Part shown: positions 44,530-54,980 of the stretch, piece by piece
How the letters are laid out: the number at the start of each line of letters is the position of its first letter
How positions within the stretch are numbered: the stretch's first letter is position 1
Source: Diphasiastrum complanatum
Lineage: Eukaryota; Streptophyta; Lycopodiopsida; Lycopodiales; Lycopodiaceae
Reading direction: 5' to 3'
DNA: 64,000 nt
NCBI GenBank assembly: GCA_029204225.1
Contig: CM055106.1
Location: 2,228,738-2,292,737 of the forward strand
Made by a program: the position numbers and the translations under genes
The notes under the pieces: generated by a model
What the model was told of the DNA's origin: nothing
What the model saw: only the letters and a program-made list of their open reading frames with translations
Database searches by the model: none

Positions 44530-45131
44530 TACAATAAGGAGCAAACCAACAATCATGCCAATGTAGAAACATCAGCATCTACACACAAAATGAGATGCAA
44601 ACTCTAAGAGATATTGATCAAACATGAACCAAAACATAAAATATGTTTGCTGTCCGTACAATCACAATACCCTACTGTATTTCACACATGTGGAACCGAA
44701 AATAGCAATAAATGATTATTCTACACACAAGATTGCAAGATAACACCAAGATAGTGCACCAATGAGTAGTAGAACCCAAAGAGAATCATGTATAATGATG
44801 AAATGAGAGATAGAAGAGAGAAGATGTGTCTCTCCACGAGTTACATCCTTTTATAGAGTTTCCAGACCCTATTTGGCCACTTGGCTTTCTCTCCAAAATG
44901 TAAACCCTAATATTTTTGGGTCTAGATTTAATGTACCCAAAGTTCAAATTTGAATCTCTCTCAAACTCAACTACCAACTTTCTCACACTTTTCAAAAGTG
45001 TTTATTGAATGTATTTTAAACTAATATAACTTCAAAAAGTTTATCTCTAAGTCTAAAATGAGTTTTGGCCTCTTATTGACAATTTACCAAAATGTGACTA
45101 AACTAGACTAAACTAGTTGAAATCTCTCACA
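44530..45131 (-). repeat. 3' LTR of the gag-protease copia derivative
   Basis: On the minus strand it begins TGTGAGAGATTTCAACTAG, directly after a purine tract (GTTGAAGAGGGAG, 45132-45144). It matches the LTR at 35326-35891 along its length. No 5' copy of this LTR was found upstream of gag at 48.7 kb. Confidence 0.8.
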
Positions 45132-45549
45132 CTCCCTCTTCAACTAGTTTTGGCATAGTCTTGACAATAGAACTTTGATCCAACTTTAGAATGATCTCCA
45201 TCCTAAGTACAAATCTTCTTTCTAAGGTTCTAAAGTATCTTTCATAATTGATATAGAGAATAGTGTCCAAATTGGATGCTTCACTATTTCTTACATCAAT
45301 TTTACACATCAAGATATAACTAGAACATGAAGAACCAAATAGAATGTGAATGAAATGATTCATCCATGTTTCAAACTTTGTACTCTCTGGAAAATTACAG
45401 CAACCAAACAATAAATGTGAGTAATGACCATTTGCTTGCTTGTGTCCTCCAAACTTTGTCCTTTCTTGATATGTCTCCACCATAAAACTCCATGAATGAG
45501 CCTCCAACTCCATCTTGCCACAAGAAACCATCAAACCTTGGAAATCCAT
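45127..45549 (-). CDS. Unidentified 140-residue frame at the cargo 3' end
   Basis: Ends KLVEEGV, its last codons overlapping the purine tract and the first bases of the LTR. It overlaps the upstream frame 45395-45898 in another register, so only one of the two can be real over the shared part; a frameshift joining them near 45420 would give a continuous product. I recognise no domain. No catalytic motif of a retroelement is present. Confidence 0.35.
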   Translation of the reverse strand: MDFQGLMVSCGKMELEAHSWSFMVETYQERTKFGGHKQANGHYSHLLFGCCNFPESTKFETWMNHFIHILFGSSCSSYILMCKIDVRNSEASNLDTILYINYERYFRTLERRFVLRMEIILKLDQSSIVKTMPKLVEEGV

Positions 45550-45898
45550 GAGTAGGTGAGTACATTAATGATGCAAATCCAGCACCACATGACTCCATAA
45601 ACCAAGTAGGTTGCACTAGTCCATCTTCAAGATCTACTTGACACAAGAAAATGACCATGAATTCACCAAAAATTGACAATCTCCAAGTATTGGCACCAAG
45701 TAGCTCAACACTTGAAAACTTGGTCATGGATAAGTGATATAATGAGCCTCCATTAGACTCATTTCCATCAGCAAAACCAGCCAAGAATGCTAGTACAACT
45801 CCAAAAATAAGATATTGCAAGACAATGTAGCTAGTTTGTCCATATCTTGACAATTTGCACACATCCACATGAAATAGCTCAAACATGAGATAGAACAA
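45395..45898 (-). CDS. Unidentified frame with a likely membrane segment
   Basis: 167 residues, in the same frame as the 278-residue ORF upstream, separated from it by one stop at 45953-45955. A hydrophobic run IVLQYLIFGVVLAFLAGF near residues 25-42 could span a membrane. The rest is rich in Gly and aromatic residues. An envelope-like role, as in some plant copia elements, is a possibility but those have a full pol; nothing here shows it. Unknown. Confidence 0.35.
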   Translation of the reverse strand: MFYLMFELFHVDVCKLSRYGQTSYIVLQYLIFGVVLAFLAGFADGNESNGGSLYHLSMTKFSSVELLGANTWRLSIFGEFMVIFLCQVDLEDGLVQPTWFMESCGAGFASLMYSPTHGFPRFDGFLWQDGVGGSFMEFYGGDISRKDKVWRTQASKWSLLTFIVWLL

Positions 45899-45952
45899 GT
45901 AAAGTAAACTTGAACAACACTTTATTGCTTCTCCTTTGACCTTACTTGAGTC

Positions 45953-46851
45953 TTAGGTATGCTGCAAAAACAGATCTATAACATCTTTGCCAATTACCTC
46001 TCCTTTGATGCTCTTGACTAGCTCCAAATTGCCACCTTTCTTTTTGTGTTGTTGAAGCCCTTTGAGACCAACCTCTTGATCTTCCTCTTGATCATCAAAG
46101 TCATTGAAAAAACTTTGTTTTCCAGATCCATTACTTGCTTTTCCAGTATGAAAACCATGAGAACCAATATCCACTTTCATAGCATCATCTACACAAGAAA
46201 ATTCTCCAAAACATGTGAGTAAAGCAAAGTGAGTCGCTTCCACTTGCTTACCTTTCTCTTGATCATCAAAGATATCAAAGATATGAGTATCTTCAGACCT
46301 GAACCTTTGGAAATACTCCCTCTCAAACATATGATCTAGATCCAACAAGATCTCATCAATGCTTGATCTTGATCTTCCACAAAGGTTAGTGAAAACAATG
46401 TCGCCAATGTCACCATCATAAATCAAAAGATAGATTCCAAACTTTCCATCCAACATGAAGTAGAGTAGGTGAAGATGAGTATCAAACCTAATAAGTCCAG
46501 CCTTCTTGAGCTCATAACAAACCTCAATAAGCTCAACAATAAGATCTCCCTTGCCTTGAAGAAATTGCCTCTCGATTTGCTCCATGTAGTCTTCTCTAAC
46601 CAACCTTTTGCCATCTCGATCATGAGTGATCAATTCACAATCATAGAATCCTTTGAGTTGATGAAGAGATGTGAGATCCATGCCTTGGATCTTACCAAGA
46701 ACAAATATTCCATTGCTCTTTCCTTCATAAGACTCCCTCTTAATGATTGCATCATAAGAAGTAGAAATCTCAAAGACATTAGAAGCCATGAAAAAAAATG
46801 ATTAGCACCTTCAACATAAGGATGATTGAAGTACTCTCTTTTTTCAAACAA
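45953..46851 (-). CDS. Unidentified ORF carried by the copia derivative
   Basis: Open frame of 278 residues (45953-46789); similar-looking coding sequence (FEKREYFNHPYVEGANHFF) precedes it in another frame to 46851, with a run of T at about 46793 as the likely slip point. It does not look like any retroelement domain. A lysine in an AIIKRE context and a later block ELKKAGLIRFDTHLHLLYF followed by DGKFGI and YDGDIG recall the beta-3 lysine, catalytic loop and metal-binding loop of kinase-like folds, but the loop lacks the expected His-x-Asp and Asn. An acidic FDDQE segment occurs twice in the C-terminal half. Captured host gene is an inference; family unknown. Confidence 0.45.
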
Positions 46852-47452
46852 GAACTTCTATTCAATGTTTTAGGTAATGAATCATATGATAATGATTCCT
46901 CCTCACTATCATTCACAATGACATCATTCAAAGTACATCCTACTTTGAACTTTTCACATACTTCTCTTCTTCTTGACTTGTGAGTATCTCCCTCACTAAG
47001 TCTCTTGATAGAACCATTTGATCTACTCTCTTTATGAAGACATGTGACTCCACTTTCTGGAAAAATGACTTTCTTGGACTCATCACAAAAGAATGTAGAA
47101 GAACCACCTCCTTCATGCATGCACCTAGGAACATCTTTTGACATATGATCAAAGAAATCATTAACAACAATCTTTTCCAAGGAAGAACCTTCACCTCCAT
47201 TGATGAAGTTAGCTCTTTCCTTACCTTTTGCATGCTTGCACTTGCCATGAAGAACCATTGAAACACCATCATTATCCTCAAGACTAGCCAAATTAGCACA
47301 AAGATGAACATCTCCAAGAAGCATATTAGATCTTGACCTAGATCTAGCATAAGGAAGCTTTTTAGACTTTGCATAAGATCCACCAATCTTATTGATGCTA
47401 AAAGGTAACTTTGGAAATTTGAGACCAATCTCCTTTTCCATTCCATCTTTTT
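46852..47452 (-). CDS. Cargo part of the gag-protease frame
   Basis: Residues 319-542 of the 542-residue frame ending at 46779. The frame passes without a break from the protease end (GRLFKLDAFVMANKKD) into this segment. It is rich in Lys, Ser and Asn with several His/Cys, and has no integrase zinc finger or D-D-E. An open frame of over 220 codons in AT-rich DNA suggests it was translated as part of the polyprotein. Function unknown. Confidence 0.45.
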
Positions 47453-48680
47453 TGTTAGCCATAACAAAAGCATCAAGCTTGAAAAGTCTACCTTGTCTAT
47501 TGCCCCTAGCAAGCAAGATTTCTTCCTTTTTAATGAAACAAGCATCACCACCAAACTTTACCATGTATCCTTTCTCTATCATTTGACCAACACTTAGCAA
47601 ATTCTTTGAAAGTGAAGGAATGTAAAGAACACCATCAAGTCTTGCTTTCCTATTATTAGAGAGACAAATAGGAATTGAACCGATACCTTCAATCACACAC
47701 TCACCACCATTGGCCATGTGAATTGCTTTCTTGGCTCCATCATAAGTGACCAAATAAGTAAAGAACTCCTTGTGACTAGTCATGTGTGAGCTAGCTCCAC
47801 TATCAATCCACCATGAATCTTTGTCACCTTCACTTGATATTGGACTTGATGAACACATCAAAAGAGAATCACCACCACCTAGACCCTCATCATTAGTAGT
47901 AAAGTTGATTTTCTTGCTACCGTCATCTCTTTGCTTCTTCAAACATTCATTTGCAAAATGCCCTTTGATTCCACAATAAAAGCATTTCAACTTAGACTTA
48001 TCTTTCTTTTTGCCAAAAGAGGAAGTATCACCTTGATCTTTCCCTTTAGACCACTTGCCTTTGCCTTTGCCCTTGAACTTGTCTTTGATGAACATAGCAT
48101 CCTCTTCATAATGAGATGTCGATGTAGATCCACCTCCTCTTGATTGAAGCCTATAATCCTCATTTACCATGGTCTCTTGCAAATCCACAATACTTGGCAA
48201 AGTCTTTTGATTAGCAAAACTTTGAACAAGATTAGCATGATCATCCAACAAGCCATTAAGTATAACTTGAACAAGCTCTACCTCCTTAATGCTTTCATCA
48301 ATACATGCTAACTCATCATTGAATGCCTTAACCCTCAAAACAAAAGCATGAGTACTCTCTTCCTTCTTTTGCAAACTTTGAAAGATTTGCCTCCTCAGAG
48401 TAAGCACTCTTGATGTAGACTTGGATTCATAAAGCTTCTTCTAAGCTTCCCAAGCCTCCAAAGATGATGTGCACTTACCAACTTCCTTGAGAAGTTCATT
48501 GGTAACATTCATCTTGATCATGTGTGGAGCTTTCTTTGCTCTCTTGTCATACCTCACTTGATCTTGTTGAGTTGCTGGTCTCTCCTCCAAACCTACAACA
48601 ATCTCCATCAACTCATTCATCTCCAATAAGGACCCCATTTTCACCTTCCAAGTAGAATAGTTGATTGAGGTACAGTACAA
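47453..48680 (-). pseudogene. Copia Gag and protease, one in-frame stop
   Basis: From 48680 the frame reads YCTSINYSTWKVKMGSL and HMIKMNVTNELLKEVGKC, meets a TAG near 48439 after SLEAWEA, and resumes in the same frame to 46779. Numbered from the Met at 48407, it has VILNGL at 48-53, a Lys-rich linker, a zinc knuckle C142-C145-H150-C155, the protease active site D202-S-G, and LYIPSLSKNLLSVGQM at 261-276. The true N-terminus is missing, so gag is cut at its 5' end. Apart from the stop the frame is well kept. Confidence 0.85.
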
Positions 48681-48690
48681 CCTGCACCTG

Positions 48691-49640
48691 AAACAACAAG
48701 CACAATAGTCCTAGATAGCAATCACTCATAGAAATCACAAGACAAATGACTAGAAATCTCACAAAAGTGTAGAATGCAAAAGTCTCATCAATCTTCTTAG
48801 CAAAATGATGATCCTTTTATGGATCAAGTACATCCATGAGTCTGGTATAGTCCAGCAGGTCTTCGCACGTGTAAAGAGTGCCACATCACTCAGATCAATC
48901 CATTTGATCCATCCTTGGTCCTTATCCAAAAGTTGACCTTCTAGAATATGGCTAAAATCCAAAAGGCTAGTCTCCTAGAATATAGGAATATTTCCTACAA
49001 AATAGGATCTAGGGAAAATGGTCAACTCTTACGTTCTAGTACTCTATACACATGTGTGAACATCCACTTGCCATGTGAGAGCATTTACTCATGCACATGC
49101 AAGGAAAGGCTAATTTCTAGGTGACTGGTCAACTTGACTAAAAAACTAGTCATATCATGTTCACACTAATTAGATTGATACAAAATCAATTTAGATATAT
49201 ACAAGTATGATAAGTACATCCTTTCACACGTGGGAATAGGCTCCACACGTGTGAAATCAAATCATCAACATTATTCTAATGTTTGATCAATATTTACAAT
49301 AACCAATGTCAAGTGAGAAGTGACAATTTTCAACAATTTAGATCTTCATCCAAACCATTTATAAGTTAATCCATAAATCTCCAATCCAAATATTTGTTAA
49401 CTCTCCAAGTATCTGTCAAAACAGTACTTGATCACATGTTTATGTTCACTGACTAGGTTAAGTGCACAAAATAATCCTAGTAACCAGGAATACACAGTAG
49501 ATTCATACAAGATTAATCGTGCACATATGTGAATAATCTCACTATGACCCAATACATAAACATATATTTATCTGGCAGATCAAATGGTTTTCTTTTTTCC
49601 CATATCGTGACTTGGTACTAAAACACACCATTGATCATCA
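48691..49640 (-). repeat. LTR-like sequence with CACGTG palindromes
   Basis: No gene. It contains GCACGTGTAAAG near 48863, TTCACACGTGGG near 49223 and CACACGTGTG at 49244-49253, like the copia LTRs at 36.7 and 56.1 kb, and shares ATGATGATCC..TTTATGGATC-type words with the reverse complement of 56550-56610. A minus-strand LTR related to those is likely, but its borders were not found. Confidence 0.4.
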
Positions 49641-51270
49641 GATCCTTACAATCCTAGAATTTCCTTTCCAAAATTACTGATGTCCCATACCATCAACTTT
49701 TCCTTCCAGAAAATCCTTAACCACCTTATCTGATATTCTAGAGATCCATTGATCATCTAGTTGTCCTATAATCACCATAGGATATTATCTCTTGTTCCCA
49801 AACACTGGAGAATCCATTTATTTGGATGACTGGCATGCTCATCAGATGGATACCACAAATCCACACATGATCTTGTGATCTAAACAGAAAAATTAACATG
49901 GTTCAATATTATATTCTGATCCTTCCAAGTTAATGGTAGGCTTTGAATCTCCATGGATGCATTAACTCTAGGGGCAAGCTTCTATCAATTAACAGATCCA
50001 ATGTAATCCATGTATCAGATTCTATTTCTGACATCACAATTGACATCCAAAACTGCGGATAACTCAATGGTTACAAAGACATCAGTTACAAATTCAATTT
50101 AATGAACTTAATCCAGGAAATTGATATCAGGTATTAAGCAATTATTTACTGGGATTACCAAAATCCTAACTGCGAAATACATTTCTCGATCACACTTACT
50201 ACCACTGATGTCCACTCTTCTTCCCTCCTTAGAATTTTCAGTTTCCTGAAAATCCTTCAACAAAGGTATCAAGAAGACGTAACGACATTAGTAAATGTTT
50301 TAAAAAAATTAACTACTATAGAAAAAAGTCAGAAGCAATTTCATTTCTATCCGATACCTAGGCTGAATAAATGATACATAAAAAATAATCTACTAGTATG
50401 TGAAACTGTACTAGTTTGATCTTTTGAATTTAATTCACCATAGGATTTTATTGGAAATGAAATCAGTTTTATAATTTCTATTATTACAATTTTTCTAATG
50501 AAAATTGGACCATTCGCCCTTTTCAACTTACTGGCTTAAGAATTACTTCGTTAAATTTATCGTAATTAATGAAAAATAAGATTTGAATTCGGGTACTTTC
50601 TCCACGATATTCACCCCAACTTTAATAATGTTGAATAAAAAAATACCTCCAAATACAATGAATTTTTCACCATTAATTATTTAACAAGTATCTCAAAAGC
50701 TTTGGTTTGTTCAATTTTAATGACCTTAATCATCAAAACCACAATAACCAATTGATCGGTGTTCCACCGATTTGAAAAGGAGAAAATAAATAAAAAACAC
50801 AATTTAACTCCATTTACTGGGAGTACCAATACTCCAAAGTTTAATGGTTTAAATAGCATCGTACCAAGGAATCGAATTTCTAAACTGGGTATATGCCCAA
50901 GAATCGTACCACTCCCTTCGTTCCGTCAAGATCGGCTTCGACAAAATTTCCACCGAAAATCGATTAATACCTTCCTGACCACGAATACAATGGTACTAAG
51001 GTTTCACACAAATTTTGGGCTTACCGGCAGATGTCGTTGTAAGCCAACTAACCAACAAATAAGGCCTTAATACATGCATATTGTTCCTAGAGAAATCCCT
51101 ATTTCGGGAAACAATATCTAAACCAAGGTTTAAATTTTGAAAACTAACACCAAAAATCCAAAATTCCACTAACTGGGAGTTGCGCACTGTTAAAAGCCTA
51201 TGGTCCCCTAGCATGTAATTAGAAACTTATTCCTTACAAAGAAAATCTTTTCAAGGCCAAACTTTTTACA
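49641..51270. other. AT-rich stretch with dispersed repeats, no gene
   Basis: Only short frames. 50396-50560 repeats 42546-42720. GGGAGTACCAATACTCC near 50819 is a relative of the hairpin word near 43011. Nothing else was recognised. Confidence 0.45.
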
Positions 51271-51284
51271 AGGTTTGCAAGATT

Positions 51285-52028
51285 ATGGTTTCCTTTCAAA
51301 AAGGCTTACACAAAGCTCTGGCGGCCACAATCGTGATGGCTGCTCGGCTCATCCACAGTAGGTTGCGAGTTCCATGTCTCCTCACTACTTCGAACTTTCA
51401 CAAAATGAATCTGGCGGCTAGAGCCGCGATGTTTGCTCGGCCTCCTCGAGATGGCTCTTGGGTTCTTCCTTCCCACAGTTGCTACAGCTGCAATAACTAA
51501 TCGAGCCTCCATCGCTGTCAAGCAGGGTTATTTTGCAAAGAATCTGTCAATGCTACACACAGCCTCATCCACCTCAACTGTCACACAGGCAACCATGCAG
51601 CAGCTCAGGTTAACAGGCAGGGGCGCAATTCAACGCATCTCCTGAAGCAACCAACAGCGAATCAGAAGGGATCAATTCCAATCAACGGCGTCGACCTTCA
51701 GAAGTAATGGCATCAACACTCCAGCGAGAGAGAAGCTAATCGATCAGAATCATGGCTTCTATAGATGCTACAACCATCAAACCGGGTTGTTGCTCGCTTC
51801 TCATCTTCACAGCCGCCATACCTCCAACTAATAACAGGTTTCAACAGCATGCATTCCTCTTTAACTGCAGGTATTGCTGGAAAAGAAGAGCATGGCCTGC
51901 TTCGCTGGATTCATAGGTGGATGCCATCACTGGGAAATCTACTGTCAATGGTACTCTACCAACGCCTCACATGCTCATCCGTCTGCAAAAAAAAACTGAC
52001 AGAAGATCCCGCCTACATCTGTTCTTGA
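51285..52028 (+). other. GC-richer patch with short open frames; possible host exon remnant
   Basis: Overlapping plus-strand frames (51285-51500, 51433-51645, 51765-52028) are rich in Ala, Arg, Ser and Leu and poor in acids at their starts, as in mitochondrial targeting sequences. Base composition is clearly richer in GC than the surroundings. Splice-like AG/GT junctions occur near 51834, 51870 and 51919. No domain is recognisable, and a minus-strand frame (51306-51521) is open too, so the coding strand is not certain. Confidence 0.3.
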
Positions 52029-52845
52029 GATTACTGAGTGGATGTAGCTCTACCATCCAGTTCAAACTCGACCCAGCACAGTCCTAAACATCTGGTTACA
52101 ACCAATCCCTATCTAATGGCCTTTGACAGTCATTAATAGATTCAGATGTTCTGAACCAGCCAAAGCTATCCATGTTACTCAAGAAATAGGTGTCATTTAG
52201 GACAGAGGATCGAGGGCACATCTGAGACAGATTTGTAAAAAGTTCCAAGGAGGGAGTTTGACTCTACTTGCATTCATAGCTTTACTTTCCTCACAAAATT
52301 AAAGTATAAGCAATTGCAACTCCACCTTATGTTCCACACATGCAGGTTTACAGGAGGATTTGGAACCAAATTTCTTTACTAATTTTCAGCATGTTATAAC
52401 TGGAATCATTCGCTTATGTTCCCAACAGTCCATACAACATGGACATATTTATTTACAGTCAATTATCTATGAACTTGAACAAAACAAGCAGATTCAGAAC
52501 ATTGTGGACTGATGCATGCTATTCACAACTTTAGCTGAGCAAAATCCAGCAATGAAATAAGTAACTAAATCAGCCATTGCAGAGCAGTGAAAACACCATT
52601 TGAAAGCTTCTCCAAGAAATCATAATTTGCAACTAGATTCCTACAAATTTGGAGCATCTTTTACCCAAAAACCCATGTAAAAGTGCACTCTACCATAATT
52701 TCGAAAAGTATGCTACTTATCCGGAATTTGTGAATCCAACTCCATAATTCCTTTGAGGACAAGACATCACTCCAACCGGGATGTAAATCCAAGCGCTTCT
52801 TCCAAATCGATGTAGGCTTGTCTCACCCTATCCAAGACCGCATCT
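52029..52845. other. Non-coding spacer
   Basis: No long frame or repeat partner was found. The right end leads into the leader of a minus-strand retroelement. Confidence 0.4.
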
Positions 52846-52847
52846 TA

Positions 52848-52865
52848 GCCGGGCTCTGATACCAA
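52848..52865 (-). other. Primer-binding site, tRNA-iMet type (minus strand)
   Basis: Minus-strand TTGGTATCAGAGCCCGG. It directly follows sequence ending GGGTCTTAATA, which should be the LTR end. Confidence 0.8.
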
Positions 52866-53320
52866 TATTAAGACCCTCAAGATTGCCCCTAAGATGAGGA
52901 TAGGAGAACACAATAGGAGAGACTATGGAACCAAACCGCCCAACCAAGATCAAAACTGGATCTAGCCCCCAAGCCATGCCATGTAAAGCAAGAGGAGAAG
53001 AGAGAAACTGGTAACCTAAACCCAATATGTCGACGGGAGAATCTCCACCTCATTATATAGAGAGTAGAGTCTTGTGCATGAAACCATGCAATCTCCATGC
53101 AGGTCAACTATAAATAGATGACATCTCTTCATGCAGTCCTCCTGCCTATATCCGTCACACAGACATGCAATGCTCCAAATGTCTCAATTAGAGTGTCTGG
53201 GTCCTCTCAAGGTAATTAGTCACAATCAGGCCTTGACATGGAATTAAATCACGGCGTGACCAATAATCTCGAACACTGAAGGGCCGGTCTACCATATTAG
53301 GACTATTCCAGGTCCTTAAC
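52866..53320 (-). repeat. Probable LTR of a minus-strand element (outer end uncertain)
   Basis: Adjoins the primer site. It contains an ATTATATAGAGAG TATA-like element (53053-53065). No second copy lies in the window and the element body toward 52.0 kb has no gag, so it is a remnant. Confidence 0.5.
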
Positions 53321-53325
53321 CGAAT

Positions 53326-53985
53326 ATGGCCATAACACTTCTACATCCTCAAACAGGATGGCGGAAGGCGGTGCTCATGCGTAGCCTCGATCTCATCAAA
53401 GAATATCTTACAGCTCCGACAACAATAAGGGTAGATCTAGCATATCATCTTATGCCTAGAAGAAGAGCATGGTCAACTTTGAAGACTCCCAGTGTGGGGG
53501 CCTACAATTGGCCATTAATAAAATCAGAACATGGTTGGAAAACAATGATCAATTTCACCAGGGCCCTCAACGAGTTCATGAACAACGCGACTAATTTTTG
53601 AGATCCTATCATTCTGGAAGCCTACTAGAATGCGGAGAACCTTCTTATCGCCACAAAAGTGGATACCACATGGTACCTGTGCTTCGGTGAGTACTGTTTC
53701 AATCCCAACAAGAGCTTCAAGTCAACGACCATTGAGGATCAGATTCCTCTATACCGGATCTACCATCTCTTGTCTGAAACATCTTTCGTCAATATAGCGA
53801 GGTTGGAACGATGGTATACGATGGGATTCATGGGCAATATGCACTCGGCGTGTGACCCAATCTACTCACAATTCTTAATGCACAGTTCATTGTGGTCCCG
53901 TTCCGCCCGAACGATAACTACAATCCATCGACAAATCCGAGATGCCGAAGACAAGAAGGGTAAGCAGCTTGAACAGACTCAATGA
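53326..53985 (+). pseudogene. Conserved unidentified ORF with two stops
   Basis: One reading frame of 219 codons interrupted by TGA at 53599-53601 and TAG at about 53626-53628. It contains YNWPLIKSEHGWKTM, NFTRALNEF, then LIATKVDTTWYLCFGEYCF and IYHLLSETSFVNIARLERWY. The fragment at 1880-2030 matches its middle part and lacks these stops there, which shows that the protein was real. The end is charged and Gln-rich (EDKKGKQLEQTQ). The family is not recognised; a retroelement-encoded extra protein or a Gag-like protein are both possible. Confidence 0.5.
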
Positions 53986-54800
53986 AAAAAAAATTGAAAA
54001 AAGAAGGAAAGAAAAAGAAGTCCAACAAAAAGTATTCAAGGGCTCACTTTTATTTTCTTGTTTTTTGTCGTTCCTGTTGTTTTCTCTTTTAATTTCCTCC
54101 ATCTCTTTGTATATACCCCCTCTATTTCCCCCCTCTTCTATCACACTTTTCAACCAATTCTCATTTCTCCCTCTTGGCTATTCCCCTTCACCTTCATTCA
54201 TTATGGCCTCACGGTTTCACATCGCCACGCACGCCAATATCAACGACATACGCAGGTGCCAAGGGCCTATTACTAAATTCGTAGTGGTTAGAAGATTTCA
54301 AAGAAAATTCTTCTAACCGATTCCGGCTATCACAAGAGCATAAAGGATATCAGACAGCGGAGGCGAGCCGCCTACTACAATGGAGAGTACCAACAAGTCA
54401 TCAGCAAAGGATCTCCATAATCTAAATATACCGGGAGCGACAATACAAAAGGAGTTGACAAGTAGCGGACTGGCTAACAAGTAGAAACAAAGCCCAGAGC
54501 CTCACTATTATATTTTATTGCGATAGATATAAAATCATGGTCGAGTCGGCATAAAAAACTTGAATCTACTAGAACTATAATGTCAGACACCCGTAGAAGG
54601 TGCACTGTACTCATAAGTCTATGGCATGAGAATTAGTGGTAGATCGACTCTCAAATGGGCCCAAAGTGAAAAGGGACCCAAGTAGCTAAAATATTATTTG
54701 GTTTAAACTTTTTTGTAAAGTCAAGTTCTTAAGGCACATGGAACCAAAAACCCTCACCCTAGGACTATCTATAAAGAGGCATGTGACACCATTTTGTAAA
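53986..54800. other. Non-coding stretch, pyrimidine-rich in part
   Basis: 54045-54190 is strongly pyrimidine-rich on the plus strand, and the frames open there (53942-54316) are low in complexity. No gene is called. The remainder has no recognisable feature. Confidence 0.45.
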
Positions 54801-54803
54801 CAC

Positions 54804-54806
<3 letters not shown>

Positions 54807-54880
<74 letters not shown>
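54807..54880 (+). repeat. (GA)37 microsatellite
   Basis: An uninterrupted run of 37 GA dinucleotides (74 bp), 88 bp from a minus-strand primer-binding site, so within the leader of that element. Confidence 0.98.
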
Positions 54881-54883
<3 letters not shown>

Positions 54884-54967
54884 CTTGCCCTCTCAATACT
54901 AGTTTTTAGTACCAAAACTTGTTTAATATGGATTTGCATTAGATCAATGGCTCATGCTCTTGTACTT

Positions 54968-54980
54968 GGCTCTGATACCA
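54968..54980 (-). other. Primer-binding site, tRNA-iMet type (minus strand)
   Basis: Minus-strand TGGTATCAGAGCC directly after an LTR ending TACTTTCACA. Confidence 0.88.

Larger units (their letters stand above)
45127..48690 (-). mobile_element. Copia derivative: gag, protease, then unknown coding cargo
   Basis: Minus-strand order: gag with zinc knuckle, protease, then about 2.3 kb that is almost continuously open but contains no integrase, RT or RNase H, then a purine tract and LTR. In a normal copia element pol fills that space. This layout resembles non-autonomous retroelements that carry foreign sequence. The 5' end is truncated within gag near 48680. Confidence 0.7.

Noticed and set aside
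45395-45898. Envelope gene call for the membrane-segment ORF
   Set aside because: A single hydrophobic run is not enough; no signal peptide, cleavage site or coiled coil is visible, and pol is absent.
53942-54316. 124-residue plus-strand frame
   Set aside because: It overlaps pyrimidine-rich low-complexity DNA and has no conserved block.
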